Positions 25,043-34,290 are shown, numbered from the stretch's first letter. The stretch: 64,000 bases of DNA from Streptomyces sp. DH24 (GCF_029813775.1 NZ_JARVKW010000011.1:62001-126000); one strand, 5' to 3'. The notes: a model not told the origin generated them from the letters alone. A program made the numbers and translations.

Positions 25043-26359
25043 CTACGACACCGGTCGTGGCGCCTCGAAGGTGGTGAACGCGCTCTTCTTCGGCAGCCGG
25101 TACGTCTCGCGGCCGGTGACGGCGTTGAGGATCGTGGCGTTGCGGACCGCACCGATGTCGAGGTTGGGGGAGGAGACGCCGTGGGCGTGGACCTCGGCGT
25201 TGGCCACGAAGACCCGGCCGCTGATGCCCTCGGCGAGTTCGACGGAGTGGTCCAGGCGGACCCGGGGCCGGCCCCGGCCGTCCCGCAGCAGCAGGTCGTC
25301 GACCGGAGCCAGGAAGGCGGGCGTCCGGTTGCGGTAGCCGGTCGCGGCCACCACCAGGTCGGTGGTGTGCTCGAAGGCCTGGCCGGTGTCGCGGTGCCGG
25401 CAGGTCAGCAGCGCCCGCCCCGCCGCGTCCACCGCCGCCGATTCGACCGTGGTCCCGAAGCGCAGTTCCACGTCGGCCAGTCCGTGTTCCAACTGGCGCC
25501 GGTAGAGCAACTCGTGGATCTCCTCCAGGGTGTCGGTGGAGATGCCCTTGTAGAACTGCCACTGCTCGCCGACCAGCCGGTCGCGCACGTCCTCCGGGAG
25601 GGAGTGGAAGTACTGCATGTACGCGGGGGTGGTCATCTCCAGGACCAGCTTGGTGTAGTCCAGCGGCGCGAACGACGAGGTGCGGGTCAGCCAGCTGACC
25701 GCCGGGCCGCCCTCGACGTTGCGGCCCAGCAGGTCCACCACGACCTCGGCGCCCGACTGGCCGGAACCGACGACCGTGACCTTGCCGGCGGCCGCCACGT
25801 CGGAGGTCCGGTAGAGGTACCGCGAGGTGTGCAGCAGTTTGTCCTCGGGCAGGTCCGCCAGCGCGGCCGGGACGTACGGCGCCGTGCCGATGCCGACGAC
25901 AAGGTTGCGCGCCGCGAGCCGCACCCGGGTGCCGTCGCCGCGTACGGCGCGCACCGTGAAGCGTTCGGCGGCGTCGTCCCAGTGGACGGCCTCGACGCGG
26001 TGCGAGAAGCGCACCGAGGGCAGCCTCGCCGCCGCCCAGCGCAGATAGTCCTCGTACTCGCGACGCGACGGGAAGAAGTTCTCCCGCACGGTGAAGGTGT
26101 AGAGCCGGTCCATGTCGTGGAGGTACGACAGGAACGACAGGGGGTGACTGGGCGCGACCAGGGTGACCAGGTCGGCGAGGAAGTTCACCTGCATCGAGGC
26201 GTCGCCGAACATCATGCCGCGGTGCCAGGTCAGCTCCGGCTGTTCCTCCAGCACGACCAGATCGAGGTCGTCCACGGTCGACGCCAGGGCGGCCAGACCC
26301 AGGTTGAACGGGCCGCAGCCGACGGCCACCACGTCGTGCTCGACGGTGGGATCGGTCAT
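25043..26359 (-). CDS. Diamine/lysine N-hydroxylase (DesB/IucD-like), siderophore biosynthesis
   Basis: A 438-residue flavin N-monooxygenase. FAD motif VGCGPFNLGLAAL near the N-terminus, then LTWHRGMMFGDASMQVNFLA and the NADPH motif VVGSGQSGAEVVVDLL mid-protein. The C-terminal ATGY motif is present as VVAATGYRNRTPAFL. It hydroxylates the terminal amine of lysine, ornithine or a diamine using NADPH and O2, making the hydroxamate precursor. Last gene of a five-gene operon; its start overlaps the acyltransferase stop by 4 bases. The preceding PLP decarboxylase suggests the substrate is a diamine such as cadaverine rather than an amino acid. Confidence 0.92.
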   Translation of the reverse strand: MTDPTVEHDVVAVGCGPFNLGLAALASTVDDLDLVVLEEQPELTWHRGMMFGDASMQVNFLADLVTLVAPSHPLSFLSYLHDMDRLYTFTVRENFFPSRREYEDYLRWAAARLPSVRFSHRVEAVHWDDAAERFTVRAVRGDGTRVRLAARNLVVGIGTAPYVPAALADLPEDKLLHTSRYLYRTSDVAAAGKVTVVGSGQSGAEVVVDLLGRNVEGGPAVSWLTRTSSFAPLDYTKLVLEMTTPAYMQYFHSLPEDVRDRLVGEQWQFYKGISTDTLEEIHELLYRRQLEHGLADVELRFGTTVESAAVDAAGRALLTCRHRDTGQAFEHTTDLVVAATGYRNRTPAFLAPVDDLLLRDGRGRPRVRLDHSVELAEGISGRVFVANAEVHAHGVSSPNLDIGAVRNATILNAVTGRETYRLPKKSAFTTFEAPRPVS

Positions 26360-26961
26360 CGGGGCATGTCCTCCTCACGGCGCGGGTGGACGAGCAGAGC
26401 GGCGGTCTTGTCCGGGAAGGCGACCTCTCCGGCGGGACGGAATCCCGCGGCGGCGAACGCCCTGAGTGACGGCGCGTTGTTCACGTCGGGCTCCGCGACC
26501 ACCCGGGGACACTCGGGGTCGGCGGCCAGCAGGCCCTCGGCGAGGGCGCGCAGCAGTGACCGGCCCAGGCCCCGCCCGGTGCTGCTCGCGTCGCCGATGG
26601 CGATGTGCACGCCCAGGTCGTGCGGGTGGTGCGGATAGTGCCCCGCGAGCCGGTCCCGCACCACCCGGTACACCTCGATGTACGCCAGTGGCCTGCCGTC
26701 CAGGTCGATCAGTACGGGCAGGATCGCGTCGCCCGCGAGGTGTCCGGCGATCTCCTCCACCCAGCGCTCGCGGGGCCACGCCTGGTGCCAGAAGGCCTCG
26801 ACGTGCGGCGACCGCATCCAGCCGTGCACCAGGTCCAGGTCGGCGCCCTCGGCCCGCGCGACCCGGGCCGACCACGGGGCGTCCAGACGGGGGAGTGGCG
26901 GGGCGGGCACGTCGGGGACCGGACCGGGCGTGTCCTGCCGTACCGGCTGTAACGACGTCAT
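26356..26961 (-). CDS. GNAT N-acyltransferase for hydroxylamine acylation (IucB/RhbD-like)
   Basis: A 201-residue acyltransferase of the siderophore GNAT group. Visible: WMRSPHVEAFWHQAWPRERW, typical of IucB/MbtK/DesC, the acyl-CoA loop GDASSTGRGLGRSLLRALAE, and EPDVNNAPSLRAFAAAGFRP. It would acetylate or succinylate the N-hydroxyamine. The first 35 residues are Pro-rich and probably disordered. Starts and stops overlap both neighbours by 4 bases, giving tight translational coupling. Confidence 0.9.
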   Translation of the reverse strand: MTSLQPVRQDTPGPVPDVPAPPLPRLDAPWSARVARAEGADLDLVHGWMRSPHVEAFWHQAWPRERWVEEIAGHLAGDAILPVLIDLDGRPLAYIEVYRVVRDRLAGHYPHHPHDLGVHIAIGDASSTGRGLGRSLLRALAEGLLAADPECPRVVAEPDVNNAPSLRAFAAAGFRPAGEVAFPDKTAALLVHPRREEDMPR

Positions 26962-28757
26962 GCTGCGGCCTCCCGCAAGGGGTTGGGGGCGTCGAGGTAG
27001 ACGGACTGGGCGTCCAGGGGTGCGAGTACTTCGTCGATGCCGTGCAGCCGGGTGAGCAGGTTGCCCTTGCACGGCAGGGTGTCGGCCTCCAGCCAGCGGC
27101 GGGCCAGCCGGTCGCCGTCGGGACCGGCTCCGGCGAGGGCGGGCAGGGCGGCCCGCAGCCGTGCGGCGAGCACGGCGAGCAGGCGCCGTTCGTCCGCCAG
27201 GCCGTCCACGGCGAGGCAGCCCACCACCGACAGCGCCTGGTTGCGCAGCAGGTAGTACGACAGCCGGTCGTCGACGAGGGCGTCGTCGACCACGGCCAGC
27301 GTGGAGGAGTCCGCGCCGAGCCGCTTCAGCAGACCGGGCAGGTACGAGGCGGCGAGGTAGTAACCCTGGTTGTCGCGGAACGCGCTGCCGGTGACCCGGC
27401 CCCGCGCGTCCAGCCGCACCAGGGTGTTCTGCTGGTGGGCCTCCAGGCCGATGCCGGTGGCGGCGTACAGGTGCAGCATGGGCACGAGCACCTTGTCGGT
27501 GTAGTCGGCCGTCCACTGCTCGGCGGCGCCGGGACCGAGCCGCGCGACCAGTTCGCCGAGCGCGCTGCGGCCGAGGCCGGGACGCGGCGCCACCAGGCCC
27601 ACCAGGCAGCGCAGGTCGGCGATGCCGTCGGGTACTTCCCGCACGGCGACGTCGAGCCCGGTGACGTCGGGTCCCTCGGGCCGGCCGGGTTCGTCCACCG
27701 CGAGCCAGGCCGGATCGCGGGTTATGGCGAAGCCGGGATGGGCCCGGAAGGTGCTCTCCGCGTACCCGGCGTCGAGGAGCCGGTTGATCTCCAGTCCGCG
27801 GCGCAGCTCGGTACGGGTGGACTCGCGCCGGGAGTTGGTCAGCCGCAGCCCGAGGGAGAGCTTCAGCATCACCTCGGCTCCCGGCCGGTACACCGTGCGC
27901 ACGCTGGACGTCGGCCACCACTCGGGGCCGAGTTCGCCGAGCGGTTCCAGCGCGCCGGACGCGACCAGGGCCTTGATGCGCGGCCGGTGCAGCAGGTCCC
28001 GGGCCTGCCAGGGGTGGGCGGGCACCAGTACCCGGCCGTCGCCCGGGCGGTGTTCGGCCAGGTCGGCGAGGAGCGCCACGGTGTCGCGGCCCGCCAGGCA
28101 CGGGGCGCCGTCGACCGCGTCGTGCGAGACCACCGAGGCGTCGGCGGCGAACCAGTGCAGCCGGAAGGAACCGCGCAGCTCGGGCGAGAACGCGGCGGCG
28201 TCGCGGTCCGAGACACCGTCGCGGCTCTTGGGCGCCGGATGGTTCAAGTGGCCCAGCAGCAGGGCCTGTTCGGCGTCCAGGAAGCCGTCCACCCCGGGCG
28301 GCGGCACGGGGCGCGTCCGGCGGTCGGAGATGAACGAGGCGACACGGCGTACGGATTCGGCGGTGCGCTCCACCAGGTCGGCGACCTCGCCGGCCGGCAC
28401 ACCGCCGGGGCGGCTGCCACCGCGTACGGCGGCCTCGGTGGACAGCAGCGCGACCGCCGTCACCGGGTCGGCGACCGCGCCGAGCGGTCCGCCGGGCCCC
28501 TCCAGGCGGGTGGGGGCGAACCGGTGCCAGCCGGTCGGCGAGCAGTGGGTCACCTCGGTGACCAGGGCGAGTCCGGCGGTCGGCAGCTCCACCCGGAGCG
28601 GGCCCGGCGCGACCGGGGTGCCGGTCTCGCGCAGCCAGCAGCGCAACAGCGCCTCGATGTGGGCGTGTTCGGCGGCGCCGCGCGCGTCCAGCTCGTGCAG
28701 CGGGTCGGCGGAGCCGGCGGCGGACACGGGTGTCGAGGCCGCGGTGGTGATGCTCAT
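26958..28757 (-). CDS. NIS siderophore synthetase (IucA/IucC family), copy 1
   Basis: A 599-residue ATP-dependent carboxylate-amine ligase. Motifs: PAHPWQ (ATP and substrate contact), TSSVRTVYRPGAEVMLKLSL with LRLTNSRR, and EAHQQNTLVRL with FRDNQGYYLAASY in the FhuF-like C-terminal part. The AHQQN and RDNQGYY signatures are more like IucA/RhbC (type A, using citrate) than DesD; this subtype assignment is by eye. Overlaps both neighbours by 4 bases. Confidence 0.9.
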   Translation of the reverse strand: MSITTAASTPVSAAGSADPLHELDARGAAEHAHIEALLRCWLRETGTPVAPGPLRVELPTAGLALVTEVTHCSPTGWHRFAPTRLEGPGGPLGAVADPVTAVALLSTEAAVRGGSRPGGVPAGEVADLVERTAESVRRVASFISDRRTRPVPPPGVDGFLDAEQALLLGHLNHPAPKSRDGVSDRDAAAFSPELRGSFRLHWFAADASVVSHDAVDGAPCLAGRDTVALLADLAEHRPGDGRVLVPAHPWQARDLLHRPRIKALVASGALEPLGELGPEWWPTSSVRTVYRPGAEVMLKLSLGLRLTNSRRESTRTELRRGLEINRLLDAGYAESTFRAHPGFAITRDPAWLAVDEPGRPEGPDVTGLDVAVREVPDGIADLRCLVGLVAPRPGLGRSALGELVARLGPGAAEQWTADYTDKVLVPMLHLYAATGIGLEAHQQNTLVRLDARGRVTGSAFRDNQGYYLAASYLPGLLKRLGADSSTLAVVDDALVDDRLSYYLLRNQALSVVGCLAVDGLADERRLLAVLAARLRAALPALAGAGPDGDRLARRWLEADTLPCKGNLLTRLHGIDEVLAPLDAQSVYLDAPNPLREAAA

Positions 28758-30292
28758 GCGGCGCCCTCCTCGATGAGTCGTTCACAGGTGCGGCCGGCGT
28801 CGAGGACGATGTCCACCAGGCCGTCGATGTCGTCTGTGGTGGCGGTCGGGTTGAGCAGGGTGAACTTCAGGCACACCCGCTTCGGGGAGCCGGGGCCCGC
28901 GGCCGTGGCCTCGGTACGTCCGACGAGCGCGCTGCCGGACTCCAGCAGCCGGCGGCGCAGGGCGCCGTTGAGGTCGTCGGCGGCCGACGGGTCCGAGCCG
29001 CGGTAGCGGAACACCACGGTGGTCAGCTCGGCCGGGGCGACGAGTTCCAGTTCGGGTTCGGCGAGGATGCGCCGCTCGGCGTGGCGGGCCAGGTCGTGGC
29101 AGGCGTCGACCATGCGGCCCATGCCGGTGCGGCCGTACGTCAGCAGGGTGGCGGCGGCCTTGACCGCGTCGGGGCGGCGTGTGGTCTGCAGGCTGCGGCC
29201 GAGCAGACCGTCGTATCCGGCCTCGGAGTCGTCGGTCGGGTTGAGGTAGGCGACCTCGCGGTCGAGGGAGGTGAAGGCCGTCGTGTCGGAGACGAGCAGG
29301 ACGCTGGTGGCGGCGGGCTGCCAGCCGATCTTGTGCAGGTCGAGGGTGACCGAGTCGGCCAGTTCCAGCCCCGCCAGCCGGGTGGCCAGCCGCTCCGAGA
29401 ACAGCGCGCCGAACCCGTAGGCGGCGTCGACGTGCATCCAGACGCCGTGTCCGGCGGCGATCTCGGCGATCTCGGGGAGCGGGTCGACGGACCCGAAGTC
29501 CGTGGTTCCGGCGGTGGCGACCACGGCGACGGGGGTCTGGTCGGGGCCGAGCGAGTCGAGGGCGGCGGCCAGGGCGTCCGGCCGCATGCGACGGCGGCCG
29601 TCGACCGGCAGCGGCTGGACGGCGGCCTCGCCGAGTCCGAGGGCGGCGCAGGCGCGGTGGGTGGAGAAGTGGGCGAGTTCGGAGCAGAACACCACCGGTC
29701 CCGGCAGTGCCGTCACGCCGTGCTCGCGGGCGTCGACGCCGCGCCGGTGGGCGGCGGCGTCCCGGGCGAGCAGCAGCCCGAGCAGGTTGGACAGGGAGCC
29801 GCCCGGGGTGAGGACGCCGTCGGCGCGTTCGCCGAGCCCGGCCAGCCGGGTCAGCAGGCCGATGAGCCAGCGTTCGACGGCGATGGCCGACGGCCCGGAG
29901 TCGTAGGTGTCCAGGGAGGCGTTCGTGGCGCTCGCCAGAGCGTCGGCGGCGACCGCGACGGCCAGCGCCGGCGGTTGCAGATGGGCGGCGGCCCGGGGGT
30001 GGGAGAGGTCGATGCCGTGCTCGACCAGCACGGTGGCCAGCAACTGGAGCGCGGCCTTGGGCCCGAGCCCTTCGGCGGGGAGTTCGGCGGCCCCCAGGGC
30101 CTGTGAGGCGGCGGCGAGCACGTCGGCCGGGGTGCCGGCCGGGATCGGTCCGTCCGGGCGGCGGGCGGCCTGCGTGGCGTCGACGGCGTCGGTGAGGGCG
30201 GCGAGCACCTCGGCGAGGCCCTCGCTCGAGGAGGCGAGCAGCGACGCCGGGGCGGGGGACGTGAGAGGTCGTGATTCGGTCAGCGGTGTCAC
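28754..30292 (-). CDS. PLP-dependent decarboxylase (group II; DesA/RhbB-like)
   Basis: A 512-residue PLP enzyme of the glutamate/DABA/lysine decarboxylase family. The cofactor lysine is in SVTLDLHKIGWQPAATSVLL. The preceding HVDAAYGFGALFS carries the Asp that contacts the PLP nitrogen, and GVLTPGGSLSNLLGLLLARD is the phosphate-side loop. It makes the diamine arm of the siderophore. DesA decarboxylates lysine; RhbB decarboxylates 2,4-diaminobutyrate, which requires an aminotransferase. No aminotransferase gene is in the island, so lysine (giving cadaverine) or ornithine is the likelier substrate. Second gene of the operon, 12 bases after the first. Confidence 0.9.
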   Translation of the reverse strand: MTPLTESRPLTSPAPASLLASSSEGLAEVLAALTDAVDATQAARRPDGPIPAGTPADVLAAASQALGAAELPAEGLGPKAALQLLATVLVEHGIDLSHPRAAAHLQPPALAVAVAADALASATNASLDTYDSGPSAIAVERWLIGLLTRLAGLGERADGVLTPGGSLSNLLGLLLARDAAAHRRGVDAREHGVTALPGPVVFCSELAHFSTHRACAALGLGEAAVQPLPVDGRRRMRPDALAAALDSLGPDQTPVAVVATAGTTDFGSVDPLPEIAEIAAGHGVWMHVDAAYGFGALFSERLATRLAGLELADSVTLDLHKIGWQPAATSVLLVSDTTAFTSLDREVAYLNPTDDSEAGYDGLLGRSLQTTRRPDAVKAAATLLTYGRTGMGRMVDACHDLARHAERRILAEPELELVAPAELTTVVFRYRGSDPSAADDLNGALRRRLLESGSALVGRTEATAAGPGSPKRVCLKFTLLNPTATTDDIDGLVDIVLDAGRTCERLIEEGAA

Positions 30293-30304
30293 GGCCTGTA
30301 CTCC

Positions 30305-32116
30305 TCAGCCTTCCGCGAGCGGGTTGGGGTGGGTGCCGTTCGGGTACAGAGCGTGGCGCAGGGCGCGGTCGCCGTAGCGGGTGACCACGATCCGGTCGCG
30401 GTTCAGTCCGTACCGGGGGATCTCCGGGGTGAGCAGGTCGTACTCGGCGAACCGCTCGGCGAGCTCGGGGAAACGCCGGTGGAAGCCGAGGATCGTCTCG
30501 CGCACCAGACGCCAGAACGTTCCTTCCGGCACGCCGAGCTGGTCGGCGCACAGCGGGGCGAGATAGCGGAAGTGGCCGACGAACACCTGGTCCACGACGT
30601 GCTGGCGGATGACGGAGGGGTGCTTGCGGGGCAGCACGTGGTCGTGCCCGTCCGGCTCGGGGCCGCGCTCGGGCACGTCGGTGAAGGACACGCACACGTC
30701 GTCGACGAAGTCCTTCAGGTACAGGCGGGTCGGTACGTCGTTCTCGTCGTACCCGAGCAGGGTGTTCTGCCCGTGCGGGTTGAACGTGACGCCGTAGCGG
30801 TACAGCACGTGCATGATCGGCACGAGCAGCGTGTCGAACAGCTTGCGCAGCCAGTCCTGCGCGTCGAGGCCCGAGGCCCGGACGAGTTCGGCGACGAACG
30901 CGTCCCCGGCGTGGTCGACGTGCAGCAGCGAGGCGAAGGTGCGGACCCGCTCACCGGCGTCCTGATACGCCGACACCGGCTCGCGCCAGATGCAGCCGAG
31001 CGTCTCCAGGTGCTGGTAGGGCGCGCCTTCGAGCTGGGACAGATAGGGGTGGCGCACGGTCACCGACGCGACCTCGCCGAGGAAGACGGTGCGGCACTCG
31101 TCCGTCAGGAACGGGTCGCGTTCCACGAGCCCGCGCAGCCACTGGGTGACGACGGGCGCGCCCATCGTGCAGTGCGGCGGTATGCCCCGCCAGACAAGGG
31201 TGTTGAGGATTTTGAGCGGCAGTTTGACGTCGTACCGCTCGGGCGTGGAGACGTTCGCCATCGTGCGGATGGACTGGCCGGGCAGATACGCGTCCGGGCT
31301 CTCGCCCAGCGGGACGATGCGGCGCTGCGCCACGTCGGCGGCGTGCAGGACCTGGACGGCGTGGTCCCACTGCCAGGGGTGCACCGGCAGCCACACGTAT
31401 CCGGAGGGGTCGACCCCGGCGTCGGCCAGCACCGCGGTGAAGCGGGCCCGCGTCGCCTCGTCCAACTCCCTTGCCAGGATGCTCTCCTCGGACAGCTCCG
31501 AGGTTCCGCGGAACTCGGCGAGGCCGCGGTGCACGGCGACCCACCGGAGCCTCAGCGGCTGCGCCGACTCGGGGGCGTACTGGCGCACGTCGGTGGCCGA
31601 GAAGCCGATCCGGCCCTTGTTGGCGACGAGCAGGTTGTGCCCGGTCATGCGGCACTCCAGCTCCGTGTGGCCCAGTGCGCGCAGCTCGGCGACGGTCTCG
31701 CCGCCGTGCGTGATGCGCGCGGCGTCGACGGCGAGCGTGGCGGACAGTTCCGTGAAGTAGGTGGCGACGGTCGACGGGTCGGTGCCGAGGGTGGAGGCCG
31801 CTTCGAGGAGAAACTGCTGGGCGTCCCAGGCCGGTTGGGCGATGGAGTTGCCGAGCATGCTGGTGGCGGTGCGGGTGATCGAGTCCGGGTCGACGCGCAG
31901 CCAGCCGAACGCGCCGGGTACGGCGTTGAAAGCGTAGGTGGTGCCGCTGTCGAGGTCGACGCGGTAACCGCCGTCACCGGTTTCTACCGCCTTGAGCATG
32001 TCCTCGAAACACCACTCGCCGATCGCCTTGGCGAGGAGTCGTCGGTTGGCCTCCCGCCAGGCCGCGGGGGTCACGTCCGGCAGCGCGGGCACGGGATGGT
32101 CGGCGGGGATGGGCAT
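30305..32116 (-). CDS. NIS siderophore synthetase (IucA/IucC family), copy 2, DesD/AlcC-like
   Basis: A 603-residue ligase, first gene of the operon. Motifs: PVHPWQWDHAV, SIRTMANVSTPERYDVKLPL, and FNPHGQNTLLGYDENDVPTR with LKDFVDDV, the last closely resembling DesD/AlcC-type (type C) synthetases. The ATG at 32116 (GGAG 8 bases upstream) is preferred to an in-frame start 39 bases earlier. It probably performs the second condensation on the citrate monoamide made by copy 1 (inference). The iron box at 32182-32200 lies 66 bases upstream. Confidence 0.9.
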   Translation of the reverse strand: MPIPADHPVPALPDVTPAAWREANRRLLAKAIGEWCFEDMLKAVETGDGGYRVDLDSGTTYAFNAVPGAFGWLRVDPDSITRTATSMLGNSIAQPAWDAQQFLLEAASTLGTDPSTVATYFTELSATLAVDAARITHGGETVAELRALGHTELECRMTGHNLLVANKGRIGFSATDVRQYAPESAQPLRLRWVAVHRGLAEFRGTSELSEESILARELDEATRARFTAVLADAGVDPSGYVWLPVHPWQWDHAVQVLHAADVAQRRIVPLGESPDAYLPGQSIRTMANVSTPERYDVKLPLKILNTLVWRGIPPHCTMGAPVVTQWLRGLVERDPFLTDECRTVFLGEVASVTVRHPYLSQLEGAPYQHLETLGCIWREPVSAYQDAGERVRTFASLLHVDHAGDAFVAELVRASGLDAQDWLRKLFDTLLVPIMHVLYRYGVTFNPHGQNTLLGYDENDVPTRLYLKDFVDDVCVSFTDVPERGPEPDGHDHVLPRKHPSVIRQHVVDQVFVGHFRYLAPLCADQLGVPEGTFWRLVRETILGFHRRFPELAERFAEYDLLTPEIPRYGLNRDRIVVTRYGDRALRHALYPNGTHPNPLAEG

Positions 32117-32181
32117 CAGGCGGCTCCGATGTCTGTCTGGACCGTGGCGCTCCAACGCCTGGACGTTCGAGCGGGCTTACA

Positions 32182-32200
32182 TTAGGTTAGGCTTACCTTA
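32182..32200. promoter_or_regulatory. Iron box (DmdR1/IdeR-type operator)
   Basis: TTAGGTTAGGCTTACCTTA differs from the Streptomyces iron-box consensus TTAGGTTAGGCTCACCTAA at two positions. It sits between the divergent siderophore operon and MFS gene, so iron-replete repression of both is expected. Confidence 0.9.
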
Positions 32201-32305
32201 TGGACAAGGTTAACTTTCGGTCAGATGGCTGAAGTTGATCGCTGATGAACCGTCAGTTCGCGCACGCGTCGGCCTACCCTTGAACCGCACCCGAGGTGAT
32301 CAGCG

Positions 32306-33835
32306 GTGTCGTCCCGCCGTCGTACCCCCCGATGGACCTTCGCTCTGGTCAGCGCCGGTGGCGTGATGATGACGCTGGACGTGACCGTCGTGAACGTCGC
32401 CCTGTCCGACATCGCGCGGGATCTGGACGCCGGACTGGGCAGGGTGCAGTGGACCGTGTCGGCGTACTCGCTGGCCTTCGGGGCGCTGCTGCTGACCGCC
32501 GGCGCGCTCTCCGACCGGCTGGGTCGCCGGGCGGTGTTCACCACCGGGATGGCGCTGTTCACCCTGGCCTCGGCCGCGTGCGGCCTGGCGCCGGACGCCG
32601 GCTCCCTCGTCGCCGCCCGCGCCGCGCAAGGGCTGGGCGGCGCCATGGTGTTCGCGCCGACGCTCGCCCTGATCGCCGCCGCCTACGAGGGCGCCCGCCG
32701 CCGAGCCGCGATAGCCGCGTTCGCCGCCGTCGCCTCGGCCGCCGGAGCGCTCGGCCCCGTCGTCGGCGGGCTGTGCGTCCAACTGCTCGGCTGGCGTTGG
32801 ATCTTCCTGGTCAACGTGCCCCTCGGGATGCTCGTCGTGGCCGGAGCGCTGGCCCGCATGCCCGAGTCCGCGGCGCCCGGCGACAGCCGGCGCCGCATCG
32901 ATCCCCTGGGCGCGGTGCTCGGCGTCGGCGCGCTCCTGGCGCTGCACTATCCGCTGGTCACCGGCCCCGAAGTCGGGTGGACGGCACCAAGGGTGGTGGT
33001 CTCGGCGGCAGTCGGGGCCGCCCTGACCGTCGCGCTGGTGGCCAGTCAGCGCCGCGGGGACGGGCTGATCGACCTGACGCTGCTGCGGATCCGGTCGTTC
33101 TCCGGAGCCGCGGTCCTCGGATTCCTGGCCCGGCTGACCAGTCTCGGTGTGCTCGCCTTCACCACGCTGTGGCTGCAGAGCACGCACGGGTATTCCGCGC
33201 TGCAAGTAGGCCTGGCGCTGCTGCCGCTGACGGGCAGTCTGCTTGTGGCGGGCCTGTTCGTCGCCCGGCTCCAGAAGACGTTCTCCGCCGATGTGTTGGT
33301 CGCCGGCGGCTTCGCTGCCCAGGGCCTGGGGCTGCTCGGCCTGGCGGCCGCCGGTGCGGGCGGGGGGTGGGTGGCGACGGTCACCGGACTGGTGCTGCTG
33401 GGCGTCGGAGGCGCCGTCATCTTCCCGCCGCTGATGGGCGTGGCGGTGAGCGCGGTGCCCGCCGACCGGGCGGGGACGGCGTCCGGGTTGACCAACGCGT
33501 GCTATCCGCTGGGCACGGCGACAGGGGTGGCGGTCTTCGGCGCGGTGTTCTCGGCCCGCTTGGGCCAGGGCCTGGGGGAGGGCCGCGGGCTGTCGCGGGA
33601 GGTCGTCGAGACGGGCCGCTTCGAACTCCTCGCACCGGCGCTGCGGCCGCTCGCCCGGTCGGCGTTCTCCGGCGCGTTCACGGCCGTGTGCCTGGCGTCC
33701 GCGCTCGTCTGCCTGGTGGGCGTACTGGCCGCCCGCACGCTGAGGCCGGAGGCCGGGACCGGCATCCCGACCGGGGACCGCGCGGACACCCGGGGCGGGG
33801 GCGACCGCGGGGTGGGACGCGCGGCCCGGCGCTGA
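32306..33835 (+). CDS. MFS exporter (DHA2/EmrB-type, 14 TM), probable siderophore exporter
   Basis: A 509-residue transporter. N-terminal helix with MMTLDVTVVNVALSDIARDL, the DHA2 signature. Motif A is GALSDRLGRRAVF and motif C is GALGPVVGGL. Hydrophobic segments support 14 helices, with the last ending FTAVCLASALVCLVGVLAA. The C-terminal 30 residues are a charged tail. GTG start at 32306. Divergent from the biosynthetic operon across an iron box, which points to export of the siderophore rather than drug resistance, although the two functions overlap in this family. Confidence 0.88.
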   Translation: MSSRRRTPRWTFALVSAGGVMMTLDVTVVNVALSDIARDLDAGLGRVQWTVSAYSLAFGALLLTAGALSDRLGRRAVFTTGMALFTLASAACGLAPDAGSLVAARAAQGLGGAMVFAPTLALIAAAYEGARRRAAIAAFAAVASAAGALGPVVGGLCVQLLGWRWIFLVNVPLGMLVVAGALARMPESAAPGDSRRRIDPLGAVLGVGALLALHYPLVTGPEVGWTAPRVVVSAAVGAALTVALVASQRRGDGLIDLTLLRIRSFSGAAVLGFLARLTSLGVLAFTTLWLQSTHGYSALQVGLALLPLTGSLLVAGLFVARLQKTFSADVLVAGGFAAQGLGLLGLAAAGAGGGWVATVTGLVLLGVGGAVIFPPLMGVAVSAVPADRAGTASGLTNACYPLGTATGVAVFGAVFSARLGQGLGEGRGLSREVVETGRFELLAPALRPLARSAFSGAFTAVCLASALVCLVGVLAARTLRPEAGTGIPTGDRADTRGGGDRGVGRAARR

Positions 33836-34002
33836 CGGGTTACCGCCCGCGCCCACCCGTGCCGCCCTGCGGCACGACTGCCCGCGGCTTGCGGCAGCCG
33901 GTTGCCGCCCGTCACCCGCGTCGGACGGGCCACCGGGCCGCAGTCGCCCGCGTGCCGAAGGGCGGAGGAGGCCACCGGGCCGGTAGCCGCGTACGGCGGG
34001 AA

Positions 34003-34114
34003 GGGGCCGTGTCGGGGGGTGTCCTCCCGAGCGGTTGGCGCGTCAACGCGTGGGACTTCTGTGGCCGACCGATTCCGCGCCGTTCCGAGGACGGACACCC
34101 CCCGACACGGCCCC
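34003..34114. repeat. Inverted repeat, two perfect 22-bp arms around a 68-bp spacer
   Basis: Positions 34003-34024 are the exact reverse complement of 34093-34114. The 112-base unit resembles a small non-autonomous element or an extended terminator between convergent genes. No clear target-site duplication flanks it. Confidence 0.8.
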
Positions 34115-34121
34115 GACGCAC

Positions 34122-34290
34122 CCACCGGCGCAAGGCGAACGCGGCGGCCGGCCCGCTGCCCGGCGCAAGGCGCTACGCGGCCTCGCCCCACCACTCGGCG
34201 CAAGGCGCTCCGGGGCCCCGCCCCACCACCGGCACAAGGCGAACGCGGCGGCCGGCCCACCGCCCGGCGCAAGGCGCTACGCGCACCCCC
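34122..34290. repeat. Five periodic repeats, about 35-bp period, core GGCGCAAGGCG
   Basis: The core occurs at 34127, 34162, 34197, 34231 (one change, GGCACAAGGCG) and 34266, so spacing is 35, 35, 34 and 35. A higher-order 58-base block at 34122-34179 recurs at 34226-34283 with few changes. Confidence 0.8.

Noticed and set aside
25043..28757. Assigning the operon as desferrioxamine desABCD
   Set aside because: Gene order differs and a second IucA/IucC synthetase heads the operon, which desferrioxamine loci lack.
34122..34290. Possible CRISPR array, because of 35-base periodicity
   Set aside because: Units are adjacent and similar over most of their length with no unique spacers of constant size, and no cas genes are near.
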